A stretch of 32,506 bases of DNA. Origin: Pseudomonadota bacterium. GTDB lineage: Bacteria > Myxococcota_A > Bradymonadia > UBA4248. A model generated the notes under the pieces. That model was not told the DNA's origin. It saw only the letters and a program-made list of their open reading frames with translations, and did not search any database. The stretch lies in NCBI GenBank assembly GCA_017421975.1, contig JAFOHE010000354.1, forward strand, positions 1-32,506, given 5' to 3'. Both the position numbers and the translations under genes were made by a program. This document shows, piece after piece, positions 8,462-16,744 of the stretch; the stretch's first letter is position 1, and every line of letters starts with the position of its first letter.

Positions 8462-9361
8462 CTACTTAACGATACCACCACCCGTGCTAAAGACGTTCGT
8501 GACGGCAAATTCGTTGTTCTGTTTCTTCGTGCCAGATCCCTTCGTCGTGCGAGCTGCCTTCGGCGCTTCCTGCGTCACCATGTTCATCGCATACGCATTA
8601 TCCGTCATCTTCGTCTGCGGAATCGCCTCAACTTCGATCTTTATCGAAAGATATTCATCGGCAAGAGTGTAATAATCAGGCGCCTTTTTGGTCACAAAAT
8701 AGAAGGTCAAACCCGCTGATAAAACGACAAAGACAAGCGCCGCAACGCTAATAATAAGATTGCGTTTATTACGTGCACGACGTTCTTCTTCCATTTTCTT
8801 CGCCTGCATCGCCTTATTCTTGGCATCCAGTTCCGCCTGGTTCGCCTTCATTTCGGCAAGCTGACGCTCCAATTCCGCCTGCTCGGCAAGTTCCGCTTCC
8901 TCTTCCGCTTTCAGACGCGCTTCTTCCTCTGCTTTCTGACGGGCAACTTCCTCTTCGTCGTAACCCACTTCTTCAATTCGGCGCTGCTTCTCCATCTCGG
9001 CAAGCATCTTCGCCTTGCGCGCTTTCATCTCTTCTATGCGCTTGTTTTCCTCGGCAATACGTCTCACCGACTCTAAACGACGTTTGCGTGCTGCCTCCTC
9101 TTCTTCCGCTTTCTTCTTCGCTTCCGCTTCCGCACGTTTACGCTTCCGCTCTTCAACTTCCTGCTGCGCATCCGCATCACTAAAAAGATCACTCAGAAGA
9201 CTGCCAGCATTATCACCCGTCTTCTTGCCACGCTCGGCTTCCGTCGCTATCGATGAACGTACTCGTGCCGCTGTTGCACCTTCCTCTTCAGCAATGACGC
9301 TCATATCCATGTCTGCAGCTTCCTGGATCTTGCCCAGGTCCTGATCGATTGATCCGCTCAT
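8462..9361 (-). CDS. Highly charged coiled-coil protein with one membrane helix
   Basis: A 299-residue protein not matched to a named family. Residues ~70-200 are an almost uninterrupted Glu/Lys/Arg/Ala heptad-type coiled coil (motifs such as KKAEEEEAARKRR), preceded by an acidic segment. A single hydrophobic helix follows at about 203-225, then a ~75-residue C-terminal domain probably outside the membrane. The layout recalls TolA-like or cytoskeletal linker proteins, but the order here is coiled coil inside, helix, small outer domain, and no TolA C-terminal signature is seen. The ATG is preceded by GAGGAG. It has its own terminator and a long upstream gap containing hairpin cluster B. Confidence 0.8.
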   Translation of the reverse strand: MSGSIDQDLGKIQEAADMDMSVIAEEEGATAARVRSSIATEAERGKKTGDNAGSLLSDLFSDADAQQEVEERKRKRAEAEAKKKAEEEEAARKRRLESVRRIAEENKRIEEMKARKAKMLAEMEKQRRIEEVGYDEEEVARQKAEEEARLKAEEEAELAEQAELERQLAEMKANQAELDAKNKAMQAKKMEEERRARNKRNLIISVAALVFVVLSAGLTFYFVTKKAPDYYTLADEYLSIKIEVEAIPQTKMTDNAYAMNMVTQEAPKAARTTKGSGTKKQNNEFAVTNVFSTGGGIVK

Positions 9362-9531
9362 TTCTATCTCCTCGAATTCCTAACCATATCATCGGGGTTT
9401 GTATGCATGGCGCATATCTGGGGCACACGATTAGGCATCTTCACAAAAAACGCAAAAATGCCTCTACGCTTAATATATGAAAATGAAAATTATCGCAAGA
9501 TATGCTTTGATTTCGTCACAAAATCATAGGG

Positions 9532-9632
9532 CGCAAACCTATGCCGCGGCATACGGTTTGCGGTGTCCTATGCGCCCCTGGTAGGGACGCATACGGACAC
9601 CTGCTCCGGCTATTGCCTCACGGCAATACGCC
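9532..9632 (-). repeat. Hairpin cluster B: three tandem nested palindromes
   Basis: Three abutting hairpins oriented so that the unpaired base is C on the plus strand. H5 9532-9562: outer CGCAAACC/GGTTTGCG, unpaired C9554, inner TATGCCG/CGGCATA with no loop. H6 9562-9601: outer GGTGTCC/GGACACC, unpaired C9594, inner TATGCG/CGCATA, with a further CCCT/AGGG pairing in the loop. H7 9608-9632: outer GGC/GCC, unpaired C9629, inner TATTGCC/GGCAATA. The geometry is the same as cluster A on the opposite strand. The cluster lies in a divergent intergenic region upstream of both neighbours, which argues against a terminator role. Confidence 0.88.
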
Positions 9633-9799
9633 TCCGCGATTGCATAAACTTAAATCCGTCTTGCCAAATGTTCAATGCCTCGCTTCCGCATAACCACGCC
9701 ACTTAAATCCTCCTTTTATACACAGTCTCGCTCAAAAATGAACAAAATAAATCCAAACAAACACTGCCCTTCTTACCTTCGCATGAAACATAAAAAGCG

Positions 9800-9827
9800 T
9801 GCTTTTAAACGCAAATCACCCTATAAT
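9800..9827 (+). promoter_or_regulatory. Candidate promoter of the flippase gene
   Basis: A perfect -10 TATAAT at 9822-9827 lies 83 bp before the ATG. The matching -35 region (TGCTTT around 9800) is poor, so this is a tentative call. Confidence 0.4.
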
Positions 9828-9910
9828 CTAAACCGATGGTGGGTCACGGCCACCGACGATAATGCGTCTTTTGCGCACTTCAATGCGCATCTTCGGTTGT
9901 ATGGCTAAAC

Positions 9911-11356
9911 ATGAAGCATAAATATAAAACAAGTCTAAAACAAAATTTTATATATCAAATGCTTTATGAAATCCTTATCATTATCCTTCCACTCGTCCTT
10001 TCGCCATACCTCTCCCGCATTCTCGGTGCTGATGCACTGGGCACTTACGCTTATTATTATGTCATCGCCAATTATTTCGTCCTCTTTTCTATCCTGGGAT
10101 TGAAAAATCACGGCAAAAGAACAATCGCTCAGTGCCGCGATCACGACGACAAACTTAACCTCGAATTTTCAAACCTTGCAACACTCCATATCGTCATCTC
10201 ACTCTTGTGTTGTATCGCTTATGCCGTTTACATCTGCCTCTTCGCCAAAGACCGTCTCATGGCTTCGATCATGGCTTTTCAGGTGCTCAGCGGACTCTTC
10301 GATATCAGCTGGCTCTACTTTGGACTCGAAAAATTCAAACTCACCGTTCTGCGTACCGTCATCACCAAAATCCTGACCGTCATTGCCATCTTCTGCTTTG
10401 TACATACCGTCGATGATCTGCCCATCTACGGCCTCATTATGTCCGTCGGTATGCTGGTCACTCAGCTCATTCTGTGGATACCACTCAAAAAATATGTCCG
10501 CTGGGTTAAACCGAATCCCCGCCAAATGTTGGCACACCTCAAACCCATGCTCCTTCTCTTCATCCCTGGCATCGCCGTGAGTTTATATAAACTCATGGAT
10601 AAAATTATGCTCGGCGATATGTCCAGTCACACACAGTTGGGATTTTATGATAATGCCGAAAAAATAGTCAATCTACCAATGACAATCATCACGTCTTTTG
10701 GTGCTGTCATGCTACCCAGGATATCCAACCTCGTCGCACACAAAGATAACGAAAAAACAAAGCGTTATACCGAGTATTCTTTTTATTATATATTATGGTT
10801 GGCGTATGCCTTCGCCTTCGGCGTCGCTTCCATATCCAATGTCTTTGCCCCCGTTTTCTGGGGCGAAGACTTTCGATCTGTCAATCGCCTCATGATGGGC
10901 CTAGCCATCACCATTCCTTTTTTTACTTTCGCAAACATCATTCGCACGCAATGCCTCATTCCTCAACATCGTGACAAAGATTTCCTCGTGTCTGTCATTG
11001 CAGGTGCCATCATCAATTTGCTCTTAAATTTATACCTCATTCCGCGCTATCACGCTTCTGGCGCCGTCATCGCGACAGTCGCTGCAGAAGCCAGCGTATG
11101 CGTCATTCAGGCATTTTGCGTGCGAAAAGACCTCCCTGTTCTTACGTATTTCAAACGCTCCCTCGTCTTTATTCCATTTGCCATCATCATGTTCCTCGCC
11201 GTCTATACCATTGGTTCAATGAGACAGCAATCCATTTTCACATTGATATTGCAAATTCTATCCGGGATTTTCATTTATATCGCGCTTTCATGTGCCTATT
11301 TTTATTACAAAAAAGATGCGTTTTTCATGAAATTAATGCATAAATTAAAAAAATAA
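9911..11356 (+). CDS. Wzx-type oligosaccharide flippase (MOP superfamily)
   Basis: A 481-residue polytopic membrane protein with about 12-14 helices and normal length for a polysaccharide flippase. It would move undecaprenol-linked oligosaccharide units across the inner membrane. Family features include the N-terminal LSPYLSRILGADALGTYAY motif, GLKNHGKRTIAQ after helix 2, ISWLYFGLEKFKLTV, and the mid-protein DKIMLGDM...LGFYDNAEKIV motif typical of PST/Wzx proteins. No glycosyltransferase or polymerase gene is adjacent, so it is an orphan. It is richer in A and T than its neighbours. Hairpin clusters B and C flank it in opposite orientation. The ribosome site is weak. Acquisition by transfer is possible but not shown. 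Confidence 0.9.
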   Translation: MKHKYKTSLKQNFIYQMLYEILIIILPLVLSPYLSRILGADALGTYAYYYVIANYFVLFSILGLKNHGKRTIAQCRDHDDKLNLEFSNLATLHIVISLLCCIAYAVYICLFAKDRLMASIMAFQVLSGLFDISWLYFGLEKFKLTVLRTVITKILTVIAIFCFVHTVDDLPIYGLIMSVGMLVTQLILWIPLKKYVRWVKPNPRQMLAHLKPMLLLFIPGIAVSLYKLMDKIMLGDMSSHTQLGFYDNAEKIVNLPMTIITSFGAVMLPRISNLVAHKDNEKTKRYTEYSFYYILWLAYAFAFGVASISNVFAPVFWGEDFRSVNRLMMGLAITIPFFTFANIIRTQCLIPQHRDKDFLVSVIAGAIINLLLNLYLIPRYHASGAVIATVAAEASVCVIQAFCVRKDLPVLTYFKRSLVFIPFAIIMFLAVYTIGSMRQQSIFTLILQILSGIFIYIALSCAYFYYKKDAFFMKLMHKLKK

Positions 11357-11388
11357 TATCATAGAACATTTCATCATATAGATGTATA

Positions 11389-11411
11389 GACGTTCGATGA
11401 AACGTTCCTAC
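11389..11411 (+). repeat. Near-copy of the inner palindrome of hairpin E
   Basis: These 23 bases match the reverse complement of 21994-22016, part of the inner stem and loop of hairpin H12, at 21 of 23 positions. The copy stands free, 29 bp before hairpin cluster C. It supports a shared, mobile sequence module rather than independent hairpins. Confidence 0.65.
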
Positions 11412-11439
11412 GACATACCTGATAACCGCTCAAAGTTCA

Positions 11440-11583
11440 CACGCGCCGTATGGGCGAAGACCGCTTGAGGGCGAGCCCATAGGCGCGTGAAGCTGGCGTA
11501 TGGTGAGTCATGGGAGACATGCGGACATGCGTCTCCCATGACTCACCATAGCCAAGCTGGCGAGGCCGTATCGCAGATAGGCC
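11440..11583 (+). repeat. Hairpin cluster C: three tandem nested palindromes
   Basis: H8 11440-11489: outer CACGCGCC/GGCGCGTG, unpaired G11448, inner TATGGGC/GCCCATA, 19-base loop. H9 11491-11558: outer AGCT plus GGC pairing with GCC and AGCT (one extra A on the 3' side), unpaired G11498, and a long perfect inner stem of 20 bp (11499-11518/11531-11550). H10 11564-11583: outer GGCC/GGCC, unpaired G11568, inner TATC/GATA, loop GCA. The cluster fills the space between the convergent flippase and acyl-CoA dehydrogenase genes. Confidence 0.88.
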
Positions 11584-11599
11584 GCGCAACAAATAAAAA

Positions 11600-12748
11600 T
11601 TAAATCAAACGCGATAAATTTTTTTGTAAGGCTTCGTTCGTGCCCCCACCAATCGACAACAATACAGCATCGCGGTGAAGCCGTTCGACGGGATAAGCGC
11701 GGCTGTAGCCATTGGCACCCAAAACCTGAATGGCTGATCGACTAACGAATTCACCCATTTCGGAGCAACAGAGCTTCACGGCATCGGCATCTATAGATGC
11801 ACGCGGCTTACCATCGATGAGATCTTCAAGTGTTTCGTACAAAAAACAACGTGATGCGCGATATTTTGCATAACATTCAGAGACAATGCGTTGAATCTGT
11901 CCAAAATCTGAAATCGGTTTTCCAAACGCATGACGTTCGCGCATGTAAGCAATCATAATATCGAGGCATGTTTTAGCAAGTCCGCATGATTCAGCAGCCA
12001 AACCGAGACGTTCAATCGCGAGATTTCGAAGCATGGGGCGCAAACCTTCATGGAGGTTCCCGACGAGGCGATCAGCGGGCACGCGACATTGCGTAAATGT
12101 GAGTGATCCCGTCGGGCTTGAACGCATGCCCATTTTTTTTTCGGGCGTTCCACGCATAAAGCCAGAATCTGTACTTTTAATGAGAAAAAGGCTGATATCG
12201 CGTCTACCTTCTCCCGTGCGTGCGTAGACGAGGAAAGCATCACCAACGGGGGCATTGGTAATCCATTGTTTTGTACCGTTGATAATAAAAGTCCCATCAT
12301 CCTGACGTTCAGCCGTCGTTTTCATGCCGAGGACATCCGTGCCTGCATCGGGTTCGGTCATTCCCATGCCGGCAATGGGGTGTGATCGCAAAACTTCGTC
12401 GTGGGAGGCGGGCATTTTTTGTCCACTAAGTTCCCACGTTCGCCAAAGCTGATGCGTAAAGAGCAATTCTTGTGCGAGGTAACTCATGGAAAAAGCAGGG
12501 TCAACCTCAGCCAACGTTTCGATGAGGATAACGGGCGCAGCTTCATCAAGGCCAGCTCCTCCAAGGCTTTCCGGAAGCGTTGAACCGGTAATGCCGAGTT
12601 CTGTCGTGAGACGGCGAAACAGCGAAACGTCAAAAAACTCCGTTTCATCGCGCATCGAAGCACCTGGTTCGAGATTCTGATGCGCCCAAGTGCGCACAGA
12701 TTCTCGAAGAGTTGTATGTATTTCGCTTTGATCAAAACGAGAAGACAT
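11600..12748 (-). CDS. Acyl-CoA dehydrogenase
   Basis: A 382-residue FAD enzyme of the acyl-CoA dehydrogenase family, which introduces a trans-2 double bond into acyl-CoA. Domains run in normal order: N-terminal helical, beta-barrel with GMTEPDAGTD (129-138) and the WITNA FAD motif (162-166), and C-terminal helical with RHAFGKPISDFG and QVLGANGYSRAYPVERLHRDA. In many members the catalytic Glu lies in an EGT motif near the end; here the matching site reads GGGTNE. The base is therefore likely Glu246 in AIERLGLA, the position used by isovaleryl-CoA and long-chain dehydrogenases. Substrate is not certain. Its start overlaps the end of the upstream lipoprotein gene by 17 bp. No ETF or other beta-oxidation gene is nearby. 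Confidence 0.93.
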   Translation of the reverse strand: MSSRFDQSEIHTTLRESVRTWAHQNLEPGASMRDETEFFDVSLFRRLTTELGITGSTLPESLGGAGLDEAAPVILIETLAEVDPAFSMSYLAQELLFTHQLWRTWELSGQKMPASHDEVLRSHPIAGMGMTEPDAGTDVLGMKTTAERQDDGTFIINGTKQWITNAPVGDAFLVYARTGEGRRDISLFLIKSTDSGFMRGTPEKKMGMRSSPTGSLTFTQCRVPADRLVGNLHEGLRPMLRNLAIERLGLAAESCGLAKTCLDIMIAYMRERHAFGKPISDFGQIQRIVSECYAKYRASRCFLYETLEDLIDGKPRASIDADAVKLCCSEMGEFVSRSAIQVLGANGYSRAYPVERLHRDAVLLSIGGGTNEALQKNLSRLI

Positions 12749-13511
12749 TGAGATCCTCCTTTTTCACGCGGATATAACGCGCTGTAAGCGGCGCTACATA
12801 AGGGGCAAAAGTCGGTGATGCAGCGACAGCAGGATCAGGCATAAGTTCAAGCTGATCCTTATCGATCCATTTGAGTTCAAAGGCTATGTCTGATTCTTTC
12901 TCGCTGATGAGTTTGACGGGCTCACGCGTATTGCCATGATATTGGCCTTTTGTATTGATGACCATCTGAGGTTCAGTCAGGCGCATCGTCACGACGATGA
13001 CATTTTCATCGAGCTGATAGATTTCGAGCGACTGGCCGAGGGATGCGCGAAAATAACCCTGATAGAGCTTTGGTGCGGCAATCAAAACGGCGCGATTGAG
13101 CTGTTCACGGATCTTTGAAGCACGATTTTCAGAGACTTTTGCATAAGCCATTTTCGCGTCCATCCCCGTCTGAATGAGCGCATTCATCTCGACCCCGCGT
13201 CCTTGCCGCATCCAAAGATCCTGCGCAGCATCTAGTTTTGCAATTTCATCGTCATCGAGAAGATTCTTAGCATCCGCGAGCGCCTCCTGGAGTTCTTTTT
13301 CAGCTTTATTCCCATTATCCATGGTTTTGAGAATATTCGCACGGACTTCATGCTGTCGCCTTAGTTCATCGGGAGAAAGTTCGTCCTCACCAGCGACGAC
13401 GACAGCCACTTTTTCCTCATTTGTCATTTCGTCATAGCTCTTTTTGGCCTGGCAGGCAGAAATGAGGAGGAAGAAAGAAAACAAAGAAATAAGCAGAAAA
13501 ACTCGCTTCAT
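12732..13511 (-). CDS. Lipoprotein of unknown function
   Basis: A 259-residue lipoprotein with a hydrophobic signal ending ISAC (Cys20). Residues ~60-150 are helical and charged and include LDAAQDLWMRQGRGVEMNA, which weakly resembles LprI/DUF1311 lysozyme-inhibitor domains. A C-terminal beta-rich region follows, ending in basic and Phe residues. No catalytic motif is visible. The ATG follows the sequence GATGGAGCATC, giving a GGAG site. It overlaps the acyl-CoA dehydrogenase gene and so probably shares its transcript. A terminator of the PP2C gene lies upstream. Confidence 0.8.
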   Translation of the reverse strand: MKRVFLLISLFSFFLLISACQAKKSYDEMTNEEKVAVVVAGEDELSPDELRRQHEVRANILKTMDNGNKAEKELQEALADAKNLLDDDEIAKLDAAQDLWMRQGRGVEMNALIQTGMDAKMAYAKVSENRASKIREQLNRAVLIAAPKLYQGYFRASLGQSLEIYQLDENVIVVTMRLTEPQMVINTKGQYHGNTREPVKLISEKESDIAFELKWIDKDQLELMPDPAVAASPTFAPYVAPLTARYIRVKKEDLNVFSF

Positions 13512-13628
13512 GATGCTCCATCATAAACGAAGGCACTGTCTTACACGTCTGGATATTGCGTCATTCAAAGATACAGCGCAATGCGCGCATCAAACGACTC
13601 AATTCACGCTGTTTTGACAACCTTAAAA

Positions 13629-13654
13629 CAAAAGCGGCGAAAAACGCCGCTTTT
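13629..13654 (-). terminator. Intrinsic terminator of the PP2C gene
   Basis: A 10-bp perfect stem AAAAGCGGCG/CGCCGCTTTT (13630-13639/13645-13654) with an AAAAA loop. It lies 30 bp past the PP2C stop codon and gives T-rich ends on the minus strand. Confidence 0.85.
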
Positions 13655-13683
13655 AGAGTTACAAAACGCGATCGCAAGATCGG

Positions 13684-15609
13684 TTAGAGGAAGAAATCGT
13701 CATCGTCATCCGACGAAGGCGGACGAATGGCTTCTTTAGGTGCCACATACGTATTTGGACCGACAGGTTTAGATGAAATGGGAAAACCACTGTCATCGTC
13801 AAAAACAGCCTGAGGCGAAGGTCGATACGAGAAAGGCGGTACAGAAGGCGGTTTAGCTGACGCAGCCTGGGAAGACACTTTATTCAACCCGGAATTGGAA
13901 TTGGCCTTGGGAATCGGCGGAGGCGTACCCACACCGGAAGGTGTTGAGGGTTGTTTTGGAATTGGCGGTACCTGATCGAAAAAGCCATCAGGAATAACAT
14001 TTTCAAGAACCGTCTTAGGCCCCAATTCGTCATCATCAAAATCATCGTGTCCCAAAAGGTCATCGGCCTCTTTTTCTTCAGCCGAAGTTGGCGGAGCCAT
14101 CAAGAGGAGATCTGTACTTGGACGCGGAACGCTTTCTTCATCATTGACTGAATCCGATTTTATGAGACGCGGCGAATCCACGGGTCCGGACGAAGCAGGC
14201 GCACCGGCTGCGGCTGCAGAAGCTGCGGCAGCTGCGGCGATGTCACGCAAAATCTCTTCCCTTGATTGGATCTTAGTCGCGCAATTCTCATCGTCTTCGT
14301 CTTCGTCTTCATCGTAGGAACGTTTGGTATCAAACGCTTCATCAGGAATAGGCTCATTGAGCATAGACGCCTTAGTGACCTTAGGCATGGCTGGCATAGA
14401 AGATCGCGAAGACGAGAGGGGTTTCGGCATAACCGCACGCTTCGGCGCAACAGGTGACAAAGCTTCCGGAACGTATTCACGAACGGAATGCATACGTACT
14501 GGCTGTGCTGCGGAAGCTGCAGAAGCTGCATTGCTGCTCATTGAAGAGGGCATGGGTGCCATAGCATTTCTCGGCATTCCAACCATTTTTCGCGCCTGTG
14601 GTGCCACCGGCATGGGCTGACCCACCGGCATCGGTTGACCCACCGGCATCGGTTGACCCACCGGCATCGGCTGACCCATCGGCATCGGCTGACCCATTGG
14701 CATGGGTTGACCCATTGGCATCGGCTGACCCATCGGCATGGGTTGACCCATTGGCATCGGCTGACCCATCGGCGGTCTCTGAGCACCGGCCTGAGCCGGC
14801 ATAGACTGGCTCGTATAACGCGGTTGGGCTCCGGAGCTGTCTTCCTGTTCGATGCAAACAGTCACAACCGTCACGTTATCCTTACCACCAGCTTTTAGTG
14901 CAAGACCAATCAGCGCATTGCACGCCTCTGTGAGATTCGGGGCATTGGATATCGCTTGCGCGATAAGCGGTTCGCTGACGATATCGCTTAAGCCGTCCGA
15001 ACACATCATATAGATATCGCCCTGCTCACGCTTCACTTCCTTGACTTCGACTTCAACATTATCCTTCAAACCGATCGCACGAAGAATAACATTCTTATTG
15101 GCGAATTTTGGAATATCTTCCGGCTTGAGTTCGCCCTTGTCAAGCAAGTGATTCATGAGGGAATGGTCACGGCTCATTTGCTGAATCTGGCCATTGCGGA
15201 CACGATAAATTCTCGAATCTCCAACCCACGCGAGAACTAAACCATGCGGCGCATTATATATGGCCGTCACTGTCGTTCCCATACCTTCCATTGTACGATC
15301 TTTGCAGGACTGGATATAAACGCGTTCATTTGCAAACTTAATTGCATTGATGAGCACGTTTGCTTCGTAGCTCACGTTCGGATTTGTCGGATACATAAAC
15401 TTGAATCCGGGCTGTTTTGCCACATCACAAACGAATTGAGAAACGTGTTTCACGCAGAGCGTGGATGCGACCTCTCCCGAAGCATGTCCGCCCATGCCGT
15501 CAGCCAAAACATAAAGTCCATGGCTGGGAACCATGATAAAATTGTCTTCATTATTTGTGCGCTTGAGCCCGACATCCGTCTTAGCTGCCCACGCGAGCCG
15601 CGTTGCCAT
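13684..15609 (-). CDS. PP2C-type Ser/Thr protein phosphatase with a repeat-rich tail
   Basis: A 641-residue protein. Residues 1-250 are a complete PP2C catalytic domain that removes phosphate from Ser/Thr with two metal ions. Motifs are TNNEDN (18-23, metal Asp22), LADGMGGHASGEVAS (35-49, Asp37), VGDSRIYR, DHSLMNHL, MCSDGLSD and GGKDNVT, so all metal ligands appear present. The ~390-residue tail is low-complexity: nine (M/V)GQPMP units, alanine runs, acidic runs (DEDEDEDDEN) and proline-rich stretches. No membrane helix is seen, so it is probably cytosolic. The tail may bind partners or be a phosphorylation target (inference). The ATG is preceded by AGAGG. An FHA protein occurs elsewhere in the window. 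Confidence 0.93.
   Translation of the reverse strand: MATRLAWAAKTDVGLKRTNNEDNFIMVPSHGLYVLADGMGGHASGEVASTLCVKHVSQFVCDVAKQPGFKFMYPTNPNVSYEANVLINAIKFANERVYIQSCKDRTMEGMGTTVTAIYNAPHGLVLAWVGDSRIYRVRNGQIQQMSRDHSLMNHLLDKGELKPEDIPKFANKNVILRAIGLKDNVEVEVKEVKREQGDIYMMCSDGLSDIVSEPLIAQAISNAPNLTEACNALIGLALKAGGKDNVTVVTVCIEQEDSSGAQPRYTSQSMPAQAGAQRPPMGQPMPMGQPMPMGQPMPMGQPMPMGQPMPMGQPMPVGQPMPVGQPMPVGQPMPVAPQARKMVGMPRNAMAPMPSSMSSNAASAASAAQPVRMHSVREYVPEALSPVAPKRAVMPKPLSSSRSSMPAMPKVTKASMLNEPIPDEAFDTKRSYDEDEDEDDENCATKIQSREEILRDIAAAAAASAAAAGAPASSGPVDSPRLIKSDSVNDEESVPRPSTDLLLMAPPTSAEEKEADDLLGHDDFDDDELGPKTVLENVIPDGFFDQVPPIPKQPSTPSGVGTPPPIPKANSNSGLNKVSSQAASAKPPSVPPFSYRPSPQAVFDDDSGFPISSKPVGPNTYVAPKEAIRPPSSDDDDDFFL
14610..14771 (-). 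repeat. Nine tandem 18-bp repeats inside the PP2C gene
   Basis: Nine units of 18 bp encode (M/V)GQPMP, six with Met first and three with Val first. Copies differ mainly at silent GGC/GGT and TTG/CTG-type positions and at the Met/Val codon. The unit is a multiple of three, so copy-number change would keep the frame. Confidence 0.92.
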
Positions 15610-15702
15610 TATCAGCCTCTTTTTTTAACAATCCGTGTCGAATCAAACAGCATGAACTGTCCGGATAGAACCATCATGTTGGCAATGTGCTGCCAGCCAA
15701 AA

Positions 15703-16119
15703 TCATTTATAGGTTACTTCAAGTGTATATTCAGATTCATACGTTTCGCAAGTAATTTCGAGGTAATAATGCCCCGGAAGCGCATGGAACTCCTGAAGAT
15801 TGCGTGCTCCCGGTGTAAAACGACGCGTGTAAAACTCCTCACCCGTTGCTTTATAGATGACAACTTTCCCGCCTGCGGTCGGTTCATCAAACGCAAAAGC
15901 AAGAACCATATCGCCTTCCTCGGAAACGCTAAAATATTTCCAGTCCGTCTTGTCACCATCAATGCAGGTCACAAAGTCGAGAACCAGATCATTAATCTTG
16001 AACTCAACCGCGCCAAGGCGATCTCGGTCCTCAGTCGAATTGGCTTCGGGACCGAGGGCGCAACCCGTCGCAAACGCAGCTGTGGCGGCCAGCATAAGAC
16101 CAAATTTCAGAAATTTCAT
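15703..16119 (-). CDS. Small lipoprotein with a pre-peptidase-like domain
   Basis: A 138-residue lipoprotein with signal ending ATGC (Cys20). The mature part is beta-rich with the pattern DWKYFSV...GGKVVIYKATGEEF...LPGHYYLEI...YTLEV, which fits a bacterial pre-peptidase C-terminal (PPC)-like beta-sandwich. Such domains are usually accessory binding modules. Two Cys remain in the mature part, possibly a disulphide. The ATG follows GAAGGAG at ideal spacing. It has a strong promoter of its own (16170-16199) and lies 93 bp upstream of the PP2C start. Confidence 0.82.
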   Translation of the reverse strand: MKFLKFGLMLAATAAFATGCALGPEANSTEDRDRLGAVEFKINDLVLDFVTCIDGDKTDWKYFSVSEEGDMVLAFAFDEPTAGGKVVIYKATGEEFYTRRFTPGARNLQEFHALPGHYYLEITCETYESEYTLEVTYK

Positions 16120-16169
16120 ACACTCTCCTTCAATGTTGTCGTCAATTCAAGATGACACATAGTTAACCT

Positions 16170-16199
16170 ATTATACCCCTAAAGCCCGATGACGGTCAA
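16170..16199 (-). promoter_or_regulatory. Promoter of the small lipoprotein gene
   Basis: On the minus strand: -35 TTGACC (16199-16194), 18-base spacer, perfect -10 TATAAT (16175-16170). The start codon is 51 bp downstream of the -10. Confidence 0.75.
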
Positions 16200-16265
16200 G
16201 GCAGCATAACGCGTCAAAGTTTTTTCCACGCAAAATATATGATATGCAAAAATGCGAAAATGCTG

Positions 16266-16294
16266 TTGACAGATATTCCCTCACATGCTAGAAA
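16266..16294 (+). promoter_or_regulatory. Promoter of rpsT
   Basis: -35 TTGACA (16266-16271), 17-base spacer, -10 TAGAAA (16289-16294). It gives a leader of about 80 nt before the GTG start at 16382. Confidence 0.7.
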
Positions 16295-16381
16295 CTGCGC
16301 CCGTTATTGGCACCTGTATGCTCAGGCGTCTTATAGACATGGGTCTTTTGCTATTAGCCCGTAAATTTGAGGAGAATTAAA

Positions 16382-16642
16382 GTGGCGCACCATAAATCAG
16401 CCATTAAACGTATTCGTCAGACGATCACCAGAGCTGAACGCAATCGCTCCGGTCGTACCAAAGTTAAAAACACTGTCCGCGCATTCCGTGAAGCCTGTGA
16501 TGCAAAGACCAATACTGCGGATCAGCTCAGAAACGCGATCTCCGTGATTGACGCCGCCGCGTCCAAAGGATTCATTCCTGCCAAACGCGCCAGCCGTAAA
16601 ATCAGCCGCCTCGCAAAAGCCGCTAACCGCGCTCAGGCTTAA
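16382..16642 (+). CDS. rpsT: 30S ribosomal protein S20
   Basis: An 86-residue, strongly basic, helical protein that binds 16S rRNA early in 30S assembly. The N-terminus reads VAHHKSAIKRIRQ, and the C-terminal KGFIPAKRASRKISRLAKAAN is characteristic. The start is a GTG at 16382 with GAGGAG eight bases upstream. A longer frame from TTG 16367 would swallow the ribosome site and is rejected. A GTG (or other non-ATG) start is known in some S20 genes and may relate to autoregulation. It forms a single-gene unit with clear promoter and terminator. Confidence 0.97.
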   Translation: MAHHKSAIKRIRQTITRAERNRSGRTKVKNTVRAFREACDAKTNTADQLRNAISVIDAAASKGFIPAKRASRKISRLAKAANRAQA

Positions 16643-16671
16643 TGACTTCGCTCTGATAGCCTTCAAAAAAA

Positions 16672-16704
16672 GACAGCAACTTTATCGTTGCTGTCTTTTT
16701 TTTT
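16672..16704 (+). terminator. Intrinsic terminator of rpsT
   Basis: A 9-bp perfect stem GACAGCAAC/GTTGCTGTC (16672-16680/16687-16695) with a six-base loop, followed by nine T residues. Confidence 0.95.
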
Positions 16705-16744
16705 CCCATTTTTATTACGCATATATGCCTTTTTCATGCCGACT

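Larger units (their letters stand above)
9362..9910. other. Long intergenic region between divergent genes
   Basis: This 549 bp gap holds hairpin cluster B (9532-9632), a candidate promoter for the flippase and leader sequence for both divergent genes. A 77-codon frame at 9675-9908 has no ribosome site, coding bias or recognisable motif, and I do not call it a gene. Confidence 0.6.

Noticed and set aside
9675-9908. 77-codon frame before the flippase
   Set aside because: No ribosome site, no family features and composition like non-coding DNA.
144-11583. CRISPR array
   Set aside because: The tandem hairpins have no constant repeat with equal-length spacers, and no cas gene is present.
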